Assembly: GCF_000805385.1 (NCBI RefSeq)
Contig: NZ_JTJW01000003.1
Location: 868,001-932,000, forward strand
DNA length: 64,000 nucleotides
Direction: 5' to 3'
Source: Mycolicibacterium setense
GTDB lineage: Bacteria > Actinomycetota > Actinomycetes > Mycobacteriales > Mycobacteriaceae
The notes beneath the pieces are model-generated. The model saw only the letters and a list, made by a program, of their open reading frames with translations, searched no databases and was not told where the DNA came from. Positions 37,599 through 46,167 of this stretch are shown in pieces; the first letter of the stretch is position 1, and each line of letters opens with the position of its first letter. The translations under genes were made by a program, and so were the position numbers.

Positions 37599-38612
37599 AT
37601 GCCGATGGATCCGGTGACGGCACTGCGCCAGATCGCGTACTACAAGGACCGCGCGCGGGAAGACCCGCGACGGGTGATGGCCTACCGCAACGCGGCCGAC
37701 GCCGTCGAGTCGCTGACCGACCAACAGCGCGAGCGTTTGGGCGCATCGAACAATTGGCAGTCATTGCCCGGGGTGGGACCCAAGACCGCGAAGGTGATCG
37801 CGCAGGCCTGGGCCGGGCTCGAGCCGGACACCCTCGTCGAACTACGTTCGGCCGCCGTGGATCTCGGTGGTGGTGATATTCGCGCCGCGCTGCGGGGCGA
37901 CCTGCATGTGCACTCGAACTGGTCGGACGGATCGGCTCCGATCGAAGAGATGATGCTGGCCGCGCGGGACCTGGGGCATGAGTACTGCGCACTGACGGAC
38001 CACTCGCCGCGGCTCAGGATCGCCAACGGGCTGTCCCCGGACCGGTTGCGCGAGCAGCTCGACGTGATCGAGGAAGTCCGCGAGCTCGTGGCACCGATGC
38101 GCATCCTGACCGGGATCGAGGTCGACATTCTCGAAGACGGATCGCTGGACCAGGAACCCGAACTGCTGGAACGCCTCGACGTGGTGGTGGCCAGCGTGCA
38201 CTTCAAGCTCGCCATGGACTCGGCATCCATGACCCGGCGCATGGTGAAAGCGGTGTCGAACCCGCACACAGATGTACTCGGGCACTGCACCGGTCGCCTG
38301 GTCACCGGCGGACGTGGCCAGCGGCCGGAGTCGAAGTTCGACGCCGAGAAGGTATTCACCGCCTGCCTCGACCACGGCACCGCCGTCGAGATCAACTCAC
38401 GCCCCGAGCGGCGCGACCCACCGACCCGCCTGCTGATGCAGGCGCTCGACATCGGATGCCTCTTCAGCATCGACACCGATTCCCACGCGCCCGGCCAGCT
38501 CGAGTTCCTCGGCTACGGGGCCCAGCGTGCGCTGGATGCCGAGGTGCCGGTCGAGCGCATCGTCAACACCTGGCCTGCCGAACAACTCCTGGAGTGGGCC
38601 TCAGGCGGCTGA
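37599..38612 (+). CDS. Helix-hairpin-helix and PHP-domain phosphoesterase
   Basis: A 337-residue protein. The first 90 residues hold a PolX-like helix-hairpin-helix, NWQSLPGVGPKTAKVIAQAW. The PHP domain has metal ligands in LHVHSNWSDGSAPIEEM, CALTDHSPRL, ILTGIEVDILEDG, VVASVHFKL, VLGHCTGRL and IDTDSHAP, as in the C-terminal part of DNA polymerase X. Without the polymerase part it is the Rv3856c counterpart. It probably cleaves a phosphoester on DNA, but the activity is unknown. The next gene on the other strand overlaps its end by 12 bp. Confidence 0.9.
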   Translation: MPMDPVTALRQIAYYKDRAREDPRRVMAYRNAADAVESLTDQQRERLGASNNWQSLPGVGPKTAKVIAQAWAGLEPDTLVELRSAAVDLGGGDIRAALRGDLHVHSNWSDGSAPIEEMMLAARDLGHEYCALTDHSPRLRIANGLSPDRLREQLDVIEEVRELVAPMRILTGIEVDILEDGSLDQEPELLERLDVVVASVHFKLAMDSASMTRRMVKAVSNPHTDVLGHCTGRLVTGGRGQRPESKFDAEKVFTACLDHGTAVEINSRPERRDPPTRLLMQALDIGCLFSIDTDSHAPGQLEFLGYGAQRALDAEVPVERIVNTWPAEQLLEWASGG

Positions 38613-38891
38613 GGTGAACGGATTGTGTTCGGCGATCAGCTTTTCCATGCGTGCCTCGTCGAGCCGGACCCGGATCGTCGTGGCTTCCTGCTGGTCCCGG
38701 ATCACCTTGGCGAGGGTGAATGAGCTTGTCACGAGGAACAGGACGGTCATCGCCAGGAACAGCCGCTGCCACAGATCCAGCGGCAGGAACAAGACCCCGC
38801 CGAGCAGACCGAAGAAGCTCGTCCCGAAGGCGATCGCGGCCTGGAGGGAGAAAGCGGCGGTGACCCTCGATGTGTCGTTGAATGCGTTCAT
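38601..38891 (-). CDS. YiaA/YiaB-type two-helix membrane protein
   Basis: A 96-residue protein. Two hydrophobic segments, LQAAIAFGTSFFGLLGGVLFLPL and WQRLFLAMTVLFLVTSSFTLAKVI, are joined by a short loop. The second runs into the conserved VIRDQQEATTIRVRLDEARMEKLIAEHNPF, which marks this family. Function is unknown. I chose the ATG at 38891, since the next one upstream adds eight charged residues without pattern. It overlaps the PHP gene by 12 bp at the 3' end. Confidence 0.85.
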   Translation of the reverse strand: MNAFNDTSRVTAAFSLQAAIAFGTSFFGLLGGVLFLPLDLWQRLFLAMTVLFLVTSSFTLAKVIRDQQEATTIRVRLDEARMEKLIAEHNPFTSAA

Positions 38892-38967
38892 GTCTGGCAG
38901 CCTGTCGTGGAACACGTTTCGCCGGATGCGTGAGACTACTCAAATCGCCTCGGTCTAAGCTCACGCG

Positions 38968-39399
38968 ATGCACCCGGAACTCGGCATCGACACCGTCATC
39001 ACCCTGCTGGCCGCCGGGCTGATCTTCCTGCTGTCCCTGGTCCTCGGGGTGTGGAAATACCGGCAGATGGCGACCAGTGAGAACCACCTGGCGCACCCGT
39101 ACGTCGACATCGCGCACCGGGCCGCGCTGCTGTATTCCTTCGCGACGCTGCTCGTCGCGGTATTCGTCGAACTCAGCGCCTGGCCCACCTGGGTCAACCT
39201 GACGGCGGCCATGGTGCTGGTGTTCTTCTTCGTCGTCGCCATCGCCGCGTATATCGAGCACGGCGCCAAACGCGACACCACCAACCAGTTCGAGCGGCCC
39301 ACCGCGGGACTGCATGCCGGCATGGTGGCACTGATCGTCGGCGAGATCGGCGGATTCGCCGTGCTGCTGGCGGGATTCATCGTCGCGCAATTCTTTTAG
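38968..39399 (+). CDS. Four-helix membrane protein of unknown function
   Basis: A 143-residue integral membrane protein. Hydrophobic segments lie at about residues 9-27, 51-70, 75-95 and 117-140. There is an Asn-His loop after the first helix (MATSENHLAHPYVDIAHRAALLYS), with three histidines that might bind a metal or haem. A basic stretch AKRDTTNQFERP follows the third helix. No motif identifies it. It has its own start 76 bp from the divergent YiaA-like gene. Confidence 0.75.
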   Translation: MHPELGIDTVITLLAAGLIFLLSLVLGVWKYRQMATSENHLAHPYVDIAHRAALLYSFATLLVAVFVELSAWPTWVNLTAAMVLVFFFVVAIAAYIEHGAKRDTTNQFERPTAGLHAGMVALIVGEIGGFAVLLAGFIVAQFF

Positions 39400-39429
39400 T
39401 ACGGCGGAGGTTCAGTACGCGCGACTCTT

Positions 39430-40665
39430 TTAGTAGGGCAATGTCGGCATCTCCAAGCCGGGGTCACGCCCCACCAGTACCCCGCGGGTCAGCATCGCAT
39501 TGCCGAACCGCTGCCGCACCTCGTCGATGGCGCCGTCGATCGCCACCGGATCCGGCTCGGAGTCGAACGGCAGCTCCAACTGCTGACTGCCCGCGTGGTC
39601 GATGTTGGACACCGCGAACCCGATCAGGGTCAGCCCGCGCTCGGCGATCACCGGCGCGGCGCCCGTGACCAACGCGCGGGCGGCCGCCAGCACCGCCTCG
39701 GTCGAGGCAGTGGCCCGCGGCAGCGTGTGCGACCGCGTCGCCCGGCCGAAATCATCGAAGCGCAAACGCAATACGACAGTGCGCCCGGTGCGTCCGGCGC
39801 CGCGCATGCGGCGGGTGATGCGGTCGACCAGGTTGACCACCACGACGTCCACCTCCGCGGCCGACATGGTGTTGCCGCGTCGTCCGAGGGCACGTTGGGC
39901 GCCGACCGAACTGCGACGTACTCCCGTCGTCACCCGGCGTCGATCGATGTTGCGCGACAACGCGAACAGCTGGCGGGCCATCGCGCCGCCGACCATGGTG
40001 CCCAGAGCGGACTCGGGCAGCTCCGCCACGTCGGCGACTGTCTCGATGCCGTGGGCATGCAGCTTCTCGGCGGTCTTGGCGCCCACACCCCACAACCGGC
40101 GCACCGGCAGCGGATGCAGGAATGCCAACTCGCGATCGGGCTGGACCAGCAACAGACCGTCGGGCTTGGCCACCTGGCTGGCCACCTTGGCCAGGAACTT
40201 CGTACGTGCGATGCCGACCGTGATGGGCAGGCCCACCTGCTCGCTGACCTGCTCGCGCAGCCGTCGGGCAATCTCCACCGGGGTACCCGACACCCGGCCC
40301 AGGCCGGACACGTCGAGAAATGCCTCGTCCACCGACAGGGGCTCGACCACCGGTGTCGTGTCATGGAAGACCTCGAACACGTGCCGGCTGGCCTCCGAAT
40401 ACGCCGACATCCGCGGCGGGACCACCACGGCCTGCGGGCACAGCGCCCGGGCTTGGCGCCCGCCCATGGCCGTGCGCACACCGAACGCCTTGGCCTCGTA
40501 ACTGGCCGCCAGCACGACGCCGCCTCCGACGATCACCGGGCGCCCGCGCAGCGCCGGGTCATCCCGCTGCTCGACCGATGCGTAGAACGAGTCGAGATCA
40601 GCGTGCAGGATGGCCGCCTGCGGAGCAGGCGATTGAGCCTGAGCCTGCGCTTGGGACACGAACAT
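39430..40665 (-). CDS. DNA polymerase IV (DinB-family, DinB3-like)
   Basis: A 411-residue Y-family translesion polymerase. The active site pieces ILHADLDSFYASVEQRDDP, GGVVLAASYEAKAFGVRTAMG and PLSVDEAFLDVSGL carry the catalytic acids. The HhH part is RRLWGVGAKTAEKLHAHGIETVADVAELP, and the little-finger domain ends with a beta-clamp motif QLELPF. A Gln/Ala repeat (SQAQAQAQ) opens the protein. Its position beside ethR matches the third DinB of M. smegmatis. A LexA-type box lies over its start. Confidence 0.92.
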   Translation of the reverse strand: MFVSQAQAQAQSPAPQAAILHADLDSFYASVEQRDDPALRGRPVIVGGGVVLAASYEAKAFGVRTAMGGRQARALCPQAVVVPPRMSAYSEASRHVFEVFHDTTPVVEPLSVDEAFLDVSGLGRVSGTPVEIARRLREQVSEQVGLPITVGIARTKFLAKVASQVAKPDGLLLVQPDRELAFLHPLPVRRLWGVGAKTAEKLHAHGIETVADVAELPESALGTMVGGAMARQLFALSRNIDRRRVTTGVRRSSVGAQRALGRRGNTMSAAEVDVVVVNLVDRITRRMRGAGRTGRTVVLRLRFDDFGRATRSHTLPRATASTEAVLAAARALVTGAAPVIAERGLTLIGFAVSNIDHAGSQQLELPFDSEPDPVAIDGAIDEVRQRFGNAMLTRGVLVGRDPGLEMPTLPY

Positions 40666-40672
40666 ATGTTCG
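40659..40672 (-). promoter_or_regulatory. LexA (SOS) box overlapping the dinB start codon
   Basis: CGAACATATGTTCG is a perfect 14-bp palindrome matching the mycobacterial SOS box core CGAAC-N4-GTTCG. The dinB ATG (40665) is in its centre. A leaderless promoter with TTATGC six bases upstream is compatible. Confidence 0.8.
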
Positions 40673-40689
40673 CATAAGTGGCCGACGTT

Positions 40690-41331
40690 CTAGGGAGTCG
40701 CGCCGTAGATGCTGGTCAGCCAGATGTGGGTGAGGGTGTCGACCACTTTGTCGTGATCGACGGCAGGTTGTTCGGCGGCCAGGGCGGCCATCATGGTCCG
40801 CTCGTTCATCAGGTTGAGCGAGGTGGCCAGGTCCATGGCGGGGATGGTGTCCGCGGCCGCCCCACGCTGGCGCTCGGCGGTGATCAGTGCGGCAGTCAGG
40901 TTGATCCACTTCTGCATCAGCCCGGCCCAGAACGCGCGGAACTCCGGGCTGCTGTTGAGCGCCTCGGTGCCGGCACGCGCCGTCGCGGGATGGGAACCGA
41001 ACGAGTCGAAGAAGATCTCGATGCCTCGCCGGATCGCTCGCCTGGGATCGGCGGGCATACGTTCCAGCGCACTGTCGAAGCCGGTGTCCGCGCGCTTGAT
41101 CAGCGGGTCGATCAGCGACAGCAGCACGGCTTCCTTGGAGGGGAAGTAGAAGTAGAACGTCGGCCGGGAGATTCCGGCGCCTTTGGCCAGGTCATCGACC
41201 GAAATGTCGGCGAACTTCTTGGTCTCCAGCAGCTGCCGGGCGGTGGCGAGGATGGCGGCCTCGCGATCGTCGCCCGAGGGACGGGCGGCGCGGCGACCGC
41301 GCGGGGCCCGGGTTGTGCCGGAGGTTGTCAC
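40690..41331 (-). CDS. ethR: TetR-family repressor EthR
   Basis: A 213-residue repressor of ethA. GRRAARPSGDDREAAILATARQLLETKKFADISVDDLAKGAGISRPTFYFYFPSKEAVLLSL is nearly the M. tuberculosis EthR DNA-binding domain, and MNERTMMAALAAEQPAVDHDKVVDTLTHIWLTSIYG matches its C-terminus. In the known protein a hydrophobic tunnel binds ligands that free the DNA. I chose the GTG at 41331, which gives the EthR start VTTS; a GTG at 41340 is an alternative. It diverges from ethA over a large palindrome. Confidence 0.95.
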   Translation of the reverse strand: MTTSGTTRAPRGRRAARPSGDDREAAILATARQLLETKKFADISVDDLAKGAGISRPTFYFYFPSKEAVLLSLIDPLIKRADTGFDSALERMPADPRRAIRRGIEIFFDSFGSHPATARAGTEALNSSPEFRAFWAGLMQKWINLTAALITAERQRGAAADTIPAMDLATSLNLMNERTMMAALAAEQPAVDHDKVVDTLTHIWLTSIYGATP

Positions 41332-41351
41332 ACCCAGCACCCTAACACCGC

Positions 41352-41397
41352 GTTGAATTTATCAACAGGGTGTTGACCCACTCAACACCCTGTTGAT
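41352..41397. promoter_or_regulatory. EthR operator
   Basis: ATCAACAGGGTGTTGA (41361-41376) and its exact complement (41382-41397) flank the 5-bp spacer CCCAC. A smaller inverted repeat GTTGA-N5-TCAAC lies at 41352-41366. Multiple TTGA half-sites fit the cooperative binding of several EthR dimers known in M. tuberculosis. Confidence 0.85.
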
Positions 41398-41409
41398 ACC
41401 GTCGGTCCC

Positions 41410-42879
41410 ATGACCGAACACTTCGATGTTGTGATCGTCGGCGCCGGCATCTCCGGCATCAGCACGGCCTGGCACCTCCAGGACCGTTGCCCCACCAAGA
41501 GCTACGTGATCCTCGAACGCCGGGAGAACATCGGCGGCACCTGGGACCTCTTCAAGTACCCGGGCATCCGGTCCGACTCCGACATGTTCACCCTCGGCTT
41601 CCGGTTCAAGCCGTGGGAGTCGGCCAAATCCATCGCCGACGGCCAGTCGATCTGGAACTACATCAACGAGGCGGCCGACGAGAACGGCATCCGCAACCAC
41701 ATCCGCACCGGCCATCGCGTGCTCTCGGTGGACTGGTCGGACGCGGACAACCGCTGGACCGTGGACGTCGAACACGATGGCGAAACCAAGCAGATCACCG
41801 CGTCGTTCCTCTCGGTGTGCAGCGGCTACTACAACTACGACGAGGGCTACTCGCCCGAGTTCCCGGGAGCCGCGGACTTCAAGGGCCAGATCATCCACCC
41901 GCAGCACTGGCCCGAGGACCTCGACTACAAGGGCAAGAACGTCGTCGTCATCGGGTCCGGCGCCACGGCGGTGACGCTGATCCCGTCACTGGTGAACGGC
42001 GGCGTGGGCCACGTGACGATGCTGCAGCGCTCGCCCACCTACATCGGCTCGCTGCCGTTGGAGGATCCGGTCGCCCTGCGGACCAACAAGTACCTTCCGA
42101 AGCATTTGGCGCACTTCGTCAACCGGTGGAAGCAGATCGGTTACAGCACCGGGCAGTACCAGGTCGCCCGCAATTTCCCGGCGGTCTTCAAGAAGGTGCT
42201 GCGCCGGATGGCCGAGCGCCGGTTGCCCGAGGGCTTCGACTACGACAAGCACTTCAGCCCGCGCTACAACCCGTGGGACGAGCGAGTCTGCCTGGCGCCC
42301 AACGGCGATCTGTTCAAGGCCATCCGCTCGGGCAAGGCCGGCGTCGTCACCGACACCATCGAGACCTTCACCGAAACCGGCATCAAGTTGAACTCCGGTG
42401 AGGAGCTGGCCGCCGACATCATCGTCACCGCAACGGGTCTGAACATGCAGTTGTTCGGCGGCGCGACGGCGAAACGCAACGGCGAACCGATCGACCTGAC
42501 CGAATCCATGACCTACAAGGGCCTCATGCTCTCCGGTGTGCCCAACATGGCGATCACCTTCGGCTACACCAACGCGTCCTGGACGCTGAAGGCCGACCTG
42601 GTGTCCGAGTTCATCTGCCGCCTGCTGAACTACATGGACGCCAACGGTTTTGACCGTGTCGAGCCGCAGCACCCCGGTGACGCCGTCGACGAGCTGCCCT
42701 TCATGGACTTCACTCCCGGCTACTTCCGGCGGGCCATGGACACCCTGCCGAAGTCGGGTTCGGAAGCGCCGTGGAAGCTCAAGCAGAACTACTTCTTCGA
42801 CATGCGCACCATCCGGTACGGCAAGGTCGACGAGGATTCGCTGCACTTCACCAAACACCGTGCCGCAGTGAAGGTGTAA
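41410..42879 (+). CDS. ethA: Flavin monooxygenase EthA
   Basis: A 489-residue FAD- and NADPH-dependent Baeyer-Villiger monooxygenase. In M. tuberculosis the enzyme activates ethionamide and related thioamide or thiourea prodrugs; its natural substrate is unknown. The FAD fold is VVIVGAGISGISTAWHL, followed by GGTWDLFKYPGIRSDSDM, the NADPH fold VVVIGSGATAVTLIPSL and a family segment IIVTATGLNMQLFGG. The sequence follows M. tuberculosis EthA over its full length. It diverges from ethR and ends before a terminator. Confidence 0.96.
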   Translation: MTEHFDVVIVGAGISGISTAWHLQDRCPTKSYVILERRENIGGTWDLFKYPGIRSDSDMFTLGFRFKPWESAKSIADGQSIWNYINEAADENGIRNHIRTGHRVLSVDWSDADNRWTVDVEHDGETKQITASFLSVCSGYYNYDEGYSPEFPGAADFKGQIIHPQHWPEDLDYKGKNVVVIGSGATAVTLIPSLVNGGVGHVTMLQRSPTYIGSLPLEDPVALRTNKYLPKHLAHFVNRWKQIGYSTGQYQVARNFPAVFKKVLRRMAERRLPEGFDYDKHFSPRYNPWDERVCLAPNGDLFKAIRSGKAGVVTDTIETFTETGIKLNSGEELAADIIVTATGLNMQLFGGATAKRNGEPIDLTESMTYKGLMLSGVPNMAITFGYTNASWTLKADLVSEFICRLLNYMDANGFDRVEPQHPGDAVDELPFMDFTPGYFRRAMDTLPKSGSEAPWKLKQNYFFDMRTIRYGKVDEDSLHFTKHRAAVKV

Positions 42880-42892
42880 CCCGACCAGACGA

Positions 42893-42924
42893 GAAAAGCC
42901 CCCACGTCAAGGTGGGGGCTTTTC
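42893..42924. terminator. Bidirectional hairpin terminator
   Basis: GAAAAGCCCCCAC pairs perfectly with GTGGGGGCTTTTC around a 6-base loop. A/T tracts at both ends serve both ethA (+) and rraA (-), which converge here. Confidence 0.92.
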
Positions 42925-42934
42925 CGTGCCGGTC

Positions 42935-43414
42935 TCACGGAGCGACGACGACGATCCCGTCTTCGTCGGCGTAGGCGATCTCACCCGGAACGAAGGTGAC
43001 CCCGCCGAAGCTGACCTCGACGTCGCGTTCACCCTCGCCCGTCTTGGTGCCCTTGCGCGGATTGGTGCCCAGCGCCTTGATGCCGACGTCGATGGTGCGC
43101 AACGCAGCCGCATCGCGCACCGCGCCGTGCACGATCACCCCGGACCAGCCGTTGTCGGCGGCCAGCCCGGCGATGATGTCGCCGACCAGCGCGGTGTGCA
43201 GCGACCCGCTGCCGTCGACCACCAGCACCCCGCCGTCACCGGGGGTGGACAGGATCGACTTGAGCAAGGCGTTGTCCTGGAAGCAGCGCACGGTGGTGAT
43301 CGGCCCGGCGAACATCGTCCTGCCGCCGTAGTTGCCCAGCTGCAGATCGCAGCTGCGGACATCGGGGTAGATCTCGTCGACCAGATCAGCGGTGGCGCGC
43401 GGTTCGATACTCAC
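42935..43414 (-). CDS. rraA: RraA-like protein (regulator of RNase E family)
   Basis: A 159-residue protein. It follows the RraA/MenG-like pattern: [84 protein letters not shown] and [43 protein letters not shown]. RraA binds and inhibits RNase E in E. coli; others in this fold are aldolases. It was once named MenG in mycobacteria, but lacks methyltransferase motifs. Rv3853 counterpart by its place next to ethA. Confidence 0.92.
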   Translation of the reverse strand: MSIEPRATADLVDEIYPDVRSCDLQLGNYGGRTMFAGPITTVRCFQDNALLKSILSTPGDGGVLVVDGSGSLHTALVGDIIAGLAADNGWSGVIVHGAVRDAAALRTIDVGIKALGTNPRKGTKTGEGERDVEVSFGGVTFVPGEIAYADEDGIVVVAP

Positions 43415-43434
43415 CCGGCGATTATCGCAGCCGG

Positions 43435-44199
43435 CTATCCCGCGACGCTTTGCACGATGATGTCGTGCACGAACTGGGCCAGCCCGGGCTCGGCCTCGTC
43501 GTAGTAGCGGGCGAACCGCTCATCCTCCACATAGATGTTGGCCAGGCAGACATGCATGTCGTCGCTGCAGTCGTAGAACCGGGAGATGTTGGCGCGGTGC
43601 CGGGCGGCCAGCTCGTCGGCCTGCACCGACCCGGGGCGTACCCCGGCGCGCTTCCCCTCGGCCAGCGCGTCCAGCAGCGCGTCGTTCTCGGCCTTGAATT
43701 CGATCCAGTCCTGCTTGGTCATCTGCGCGGTACGTTGCCGGGACTGCCTCCATTCCTCGGTCTCGCCCCAGCGCTCGCGGGCCTCGTCGTCGTGCTCGTC
43801 GAAAACGGCACTGCCGAAAATCTCCACCTGCTCCTCGGCGGTGAGCTGAATTCCTCTGTCGTGGGCGCTCATCAATTCCTCCACTGCCTTGATGGTCTGC
43901 TGTAACTGCTCGGTCTGATCGCACAGCAGGCTGTGCTGGCGTCGCAGGTGGGCGAGCACGTCGGCATCGGGATCGTCGAGCAGGGACCGGATCGCCTCCA
44001 GCGCCAGCCCGGCGGACCGGTACACCAGCACCAGGTGCAAACGCTCCACATCGGCGTCGGTGTAGCCGCGGTAACCCGCCGCGGTACGCACGCTGGGCAC
44101 CACCAGACCGATGTGGTCGTAGTGATGCAGGGTCCGCACCGAGATATCCGTCAGCGCGGCGACCGCGCCGACAGATCTCACCTGTGGATCCGCGTGCAT
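43435..44199 (-). CDS. MerR-family regulator with TipAS drug-binding domain
   Basis: A 254-residue regulator. The N-terminal MerR winged helix is [65 protein letters not shown], followed by a coiled coil and a TipAS-like C-terminal domain ([68 protein letters not shown]). TipAS proteins bind thiopeptides or other hydrophobic molecules and activate efflux genes. It is autoregulated by the promoter at 44206-44236, with a leaderless start at 44199. It lies between rraA and the hns-like gene, where M. tuberculosis has no such gene. Confidence 0.88.
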   Translation of the reverse strand: MHADPQVRSVGAVAALTDISVRTLHHYDHIGLVVPSVRTAAGYRGYTDADVERLHLVLVYRSAGLALEAIRSLLDDPDADVLAHLRRQHSLLCDQTEQLQQTIKAVEELMSAHDRGIQLTAEEQVEIFGSAVFDEHDDEARERWGETEEWRQSRQRTAQMTKQDWIEFKAENDALLDALAEGKRAGVRPGSVQADELAARHRANISRFYDCSDDMHVCLANIYVEDERFARYYDEAEPGLAQFVHDIIVQSVAG

Positions 44200-44205
44200 G
44201 AGGCC

Positions 44206-44236
44206 ACTATCGACCCTGACGTCGCGTCAGGGTCAA
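44206..44236 (-). promoter_or_regulatory. MerR autoregulatory promoter with 19-bp spacer
   Basis: On the minus strand, TTGACC (44231-44236) and GATAGT (44206-44211) are 19 bp apart. The spacer is filled by GACCCTGACG-TCG-CGTCAGGGTC (44212-44234), a perfect inverted repeat. The start codon at 44199 fits the expected transcription start. Confidence 0.82.
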
Positions 44237-44243
44237 ACTGCGG

Positions 44244-44759
44244 TCAGCTGTCCTCGGAATGGCGTCGGCTGAGCAACACCAGGAGCACGGCCAAAACACC
44301 CACCGCGACTGCCGCGGCCAGCGGCAGCTTGGACGACGGACTCTCGCTCACCGGGACCGGCACCGGGCCGGACACCGGGTTGACGGCCGAGGTGACAGTC
44401 GACTTGGCTTGTGCCGCAGCCTCTTTGGCGGCTGCGGTGACATCCGGCGACGGGGTGACATCCGGCGACGGAGTGACGGGGGCCGGGGCCGCCTTGGCAG
44501 GGGCCGCCTTGGCCGGGGGTGGGGTGGCCGGCGGGGCAGGCTGAGCCTTCTTGGCCGGGGCCTTCTTCGCAGGAGCTTTCTTGGCGGCCTTGGCAGGAGC
44601 CTTCTTCGCAGCGGCCTTCTTGGCCGGGGCCTTTTTCGCCGGGGCCTTCTTGGCCGGCGGAGGACCGGGCTTCGGTGGAGCAGGATCCGCGCCGGCCGCC
44701 GACGCCTCGGCCGCCTCGGCTGCGGGCTTCTCGGCGGGTTGATCCTGCTGCTCTGCCAT
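44244..44759 (-). CDS. Hns-like protein with Lys/Ala repeats and C-terminal membrane anchor
   Basis: A 171-residue protein. An acidic N-terminus (MAEQQDQPAEKPAAEAAEAS) leads to an array of PAKKA repeats at about residues 35-75. A Pro/Ala linker and an AAAKEAAAQAKSTV segment follow, then a membrane helix LPLAAAVAVGVLAVLLVLL and a short RRHSEDS tail. The layout matches Rv3852 (called Hns) of M. tuberculosis, next to rraA. PAKKA repeats resemble histone-H1 tails and can bind DNA, so it may tie the nucleoid to the membrane. Confidence 0.85.
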   Translation of the reverse strand: MAEQQDQPAEKPAAEAAEASAAGADPAPPKPGPPPAKKAPAKKAPAKKAAAKKAPAKAAKKAPAKKAPAKKAQPAPPATPPPAKAAPAKAAPAPVTPSPDVTPSPDVTAAAKEAAAQAKSTVTSAVNPVSGPVPVPVSESPSSKLPLAAAVAVGVLAVLLVLLSRRHSEDS

Positions 44760-44833
44760 CTGGCTGCTCCTTCGCAGTATCCGGTGTTCCTGTGGGCCGG
44801 CAGTGTTTCCCATCATGCCAGGCGCCGCATCGG

Positions 44834-45667
44834 TCAACCCGTGACGGCCAGAGCCGCGGCAAGGGTGACCGCAACAGCCATCATGCCCAACTCCACCAGC
44901 GCGCGGTTCTGCGACAAGGCCGCGCTACTTCGGTGCGCCCGCGCCGCGGGCAGCCACCGCGACCGGTTTCGCCAGGCCAGCGTCAACAGCGCCACGGTCA
45001 CGACGACCTTGGCCGTCAGCACCCGGCCATAGCCGGTGGCCCACAGCTCGGCCGGAGAATTCAACTTGACGGCCGCGCCGGCCACACCGGCGATCAGCAG
45101 CATCCCTACGCAGCCCAGGGACAGCTGCGAGAACCGGGGCAACACCCTGGCCCACTGACCGCGATGCGTCACGGTCAGCACCAGCGCCGCCAGGACGCCG
45201 CACCACACGGCAGCGGCCAGAGCGTGCACCGCGACAGCCATCCCACCGATCGGGCTCTCCGAAAGGTGCCCGGTCAGAGTCCTGGCGGCCATTCCGACGG
45301 CGGCGACTCCGGCCGTCGCGGCCGTGGTGGTGGCGCCTCGCGGAACGACGATCGCCACCACACCGACGATCAGTGCCGCCGCGATACCGACCAGACCCGA
45401 ACGTCCGGCAGCGGTGTGCAGCCCGAAGTCCGTCAGAGTGTGCACACCGATCTGCCAGAACCCGACCCCGGCCGTCTGCGCTGCCTCGACGGTCAATCGC
45501 ACGAGCTCGGCCGCCAGCCAGATCGCCGCGGCAAGGGCGAGTGGCCCGGCCGCCCTCCGGCCCAACTCGGTGCGGTAGCGGTCGGATTCGAGCAGCGGCA
45601 GCACGGCCAGGCCGAGAGTGACGATGGCGGCACAGTCGGCCACCGCCCGGATCAGCGCGCCGGTCAC
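44834..45667 (-). CDS. CopD-family copper-resistance membrane protein
   Basis: A 277-residue protein with about eight membrane helices. It resembles the CopD/YcnJ membrane part: LGLAVLPLLESDRYRTELGR, GRSGLVGIAAALIVG, TGHLSESPIGGMAVAVHALAAAVWCGVLAALVL, and ATGYGRVLTAKVVVTVALLTLAWRNRSRW, which holds the conserved helix-loop. His residues in TGHLSE and AVHAL may bind copper. I chose the GTG at 45667 because GTGA overlaps the end of copC; the frame stays open upstream. Proposed role is moving copper across the membrane with CopC and YcnI. Confidence 0.8.
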   Translation of the reverse strand: MTGALIRAVADCAAIVTLGLAVLPLLESDRYRTELGRRAAGPLALAAAIWLAAELVRLTVEAAQTAGVGFWQIGVHTLTDFGLHTAAGRSGLVGIAAALIVGVVAIVVPRGATTTAATAGVAAVGMAARTLTGHLSESPIGGMAVAVHALAAAVWCGVLAALVLTVTHRGQWARVLPRFSQLSLGCVGMLLIAGVAGAAVKLNSPAELWATGYGRVLTAKVVVTVALLTLAWRNRSRWLPAARAHRSSAALSQNRALVELGMMAVAVTLAAALAVTG

Positions 45668-46167
45668 CGTTGTCGCCGCACCGCCCACCAAGCTCCGCCG
45701 CCGACGAGCACGACGGCAACCAGCACGAAGGGCCACACCACGATGCCGCCGTCGGACTCAGCGGGTGAGGAGGCCGCGGGCCCTGGCGTGCCCGCACCGG
45801 CGACGGTCAGATCGAACGACCATGAACCCGAGATCACATGCCCGTCGGCCGAGGTCACCCGGTAGTTCACCGTGTAGGTACCGGCCGGGCCGAGCGGGCG
45901 GACCCCGACGCTGATCACCGCACCGGCGACCAACGGATCACCCTCGGACCACAGGTTGTGGTCCGGCCCGACGACGGTCATGTTGGCGAAGGCCGGTTGC
46001 AGGGCCTCGTTGAAGGTTGCGCTCACCCGTGGGGGTGATGCGCTGAGGGCGGCATGCTCGGCCGGGTCGGACGCGATCCGTGCCGCGTGCGCCGACGCCG
46101 CGGGGGCCCCGATCAACGCCGAGGCGCCGAGAATCAGCGCGGTCAGGGTCGCCGCGGTCAGCCGCAT
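45664..46167 (-). CDS. CopC-domain copper-binding protein
   Basis: A 167-residue exported protein. The signal peptide ends in PAASA, so the mature protein starts with His (HAARIASDPAEHAALSASPPRVSATFNEALQPAFANMTVVG). The N-terminal His, together with the conserved Asp and His in TSADGHVISGSWSFDL, forms the Cu(II) site of CopC-fold proteins. A C-terminal helix (WPFVLVAVVLVGGGAWWAV) anchors it in the membrane. The ATG at 46167 overlaps the end of the YcnI gene in TGATG; GTG at 46170 is possible. It is coupled to both neighbours. Confidence 0.9.
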   Translation of the reverse strand: MRLTAATLTALILGASALIGAPAASAHAARIASDPAEHAALSASPPRVSATFNEALQPAFANMTVVGPDHNLWSEGDPLVAGAVISVGVRPLGPAGTYTVNYRVTSADGHVISGSWSFDLTVAGAGTPGPAASSPAESDGGIVVWPFVLVAVVLVGGGAWWAVRRQR

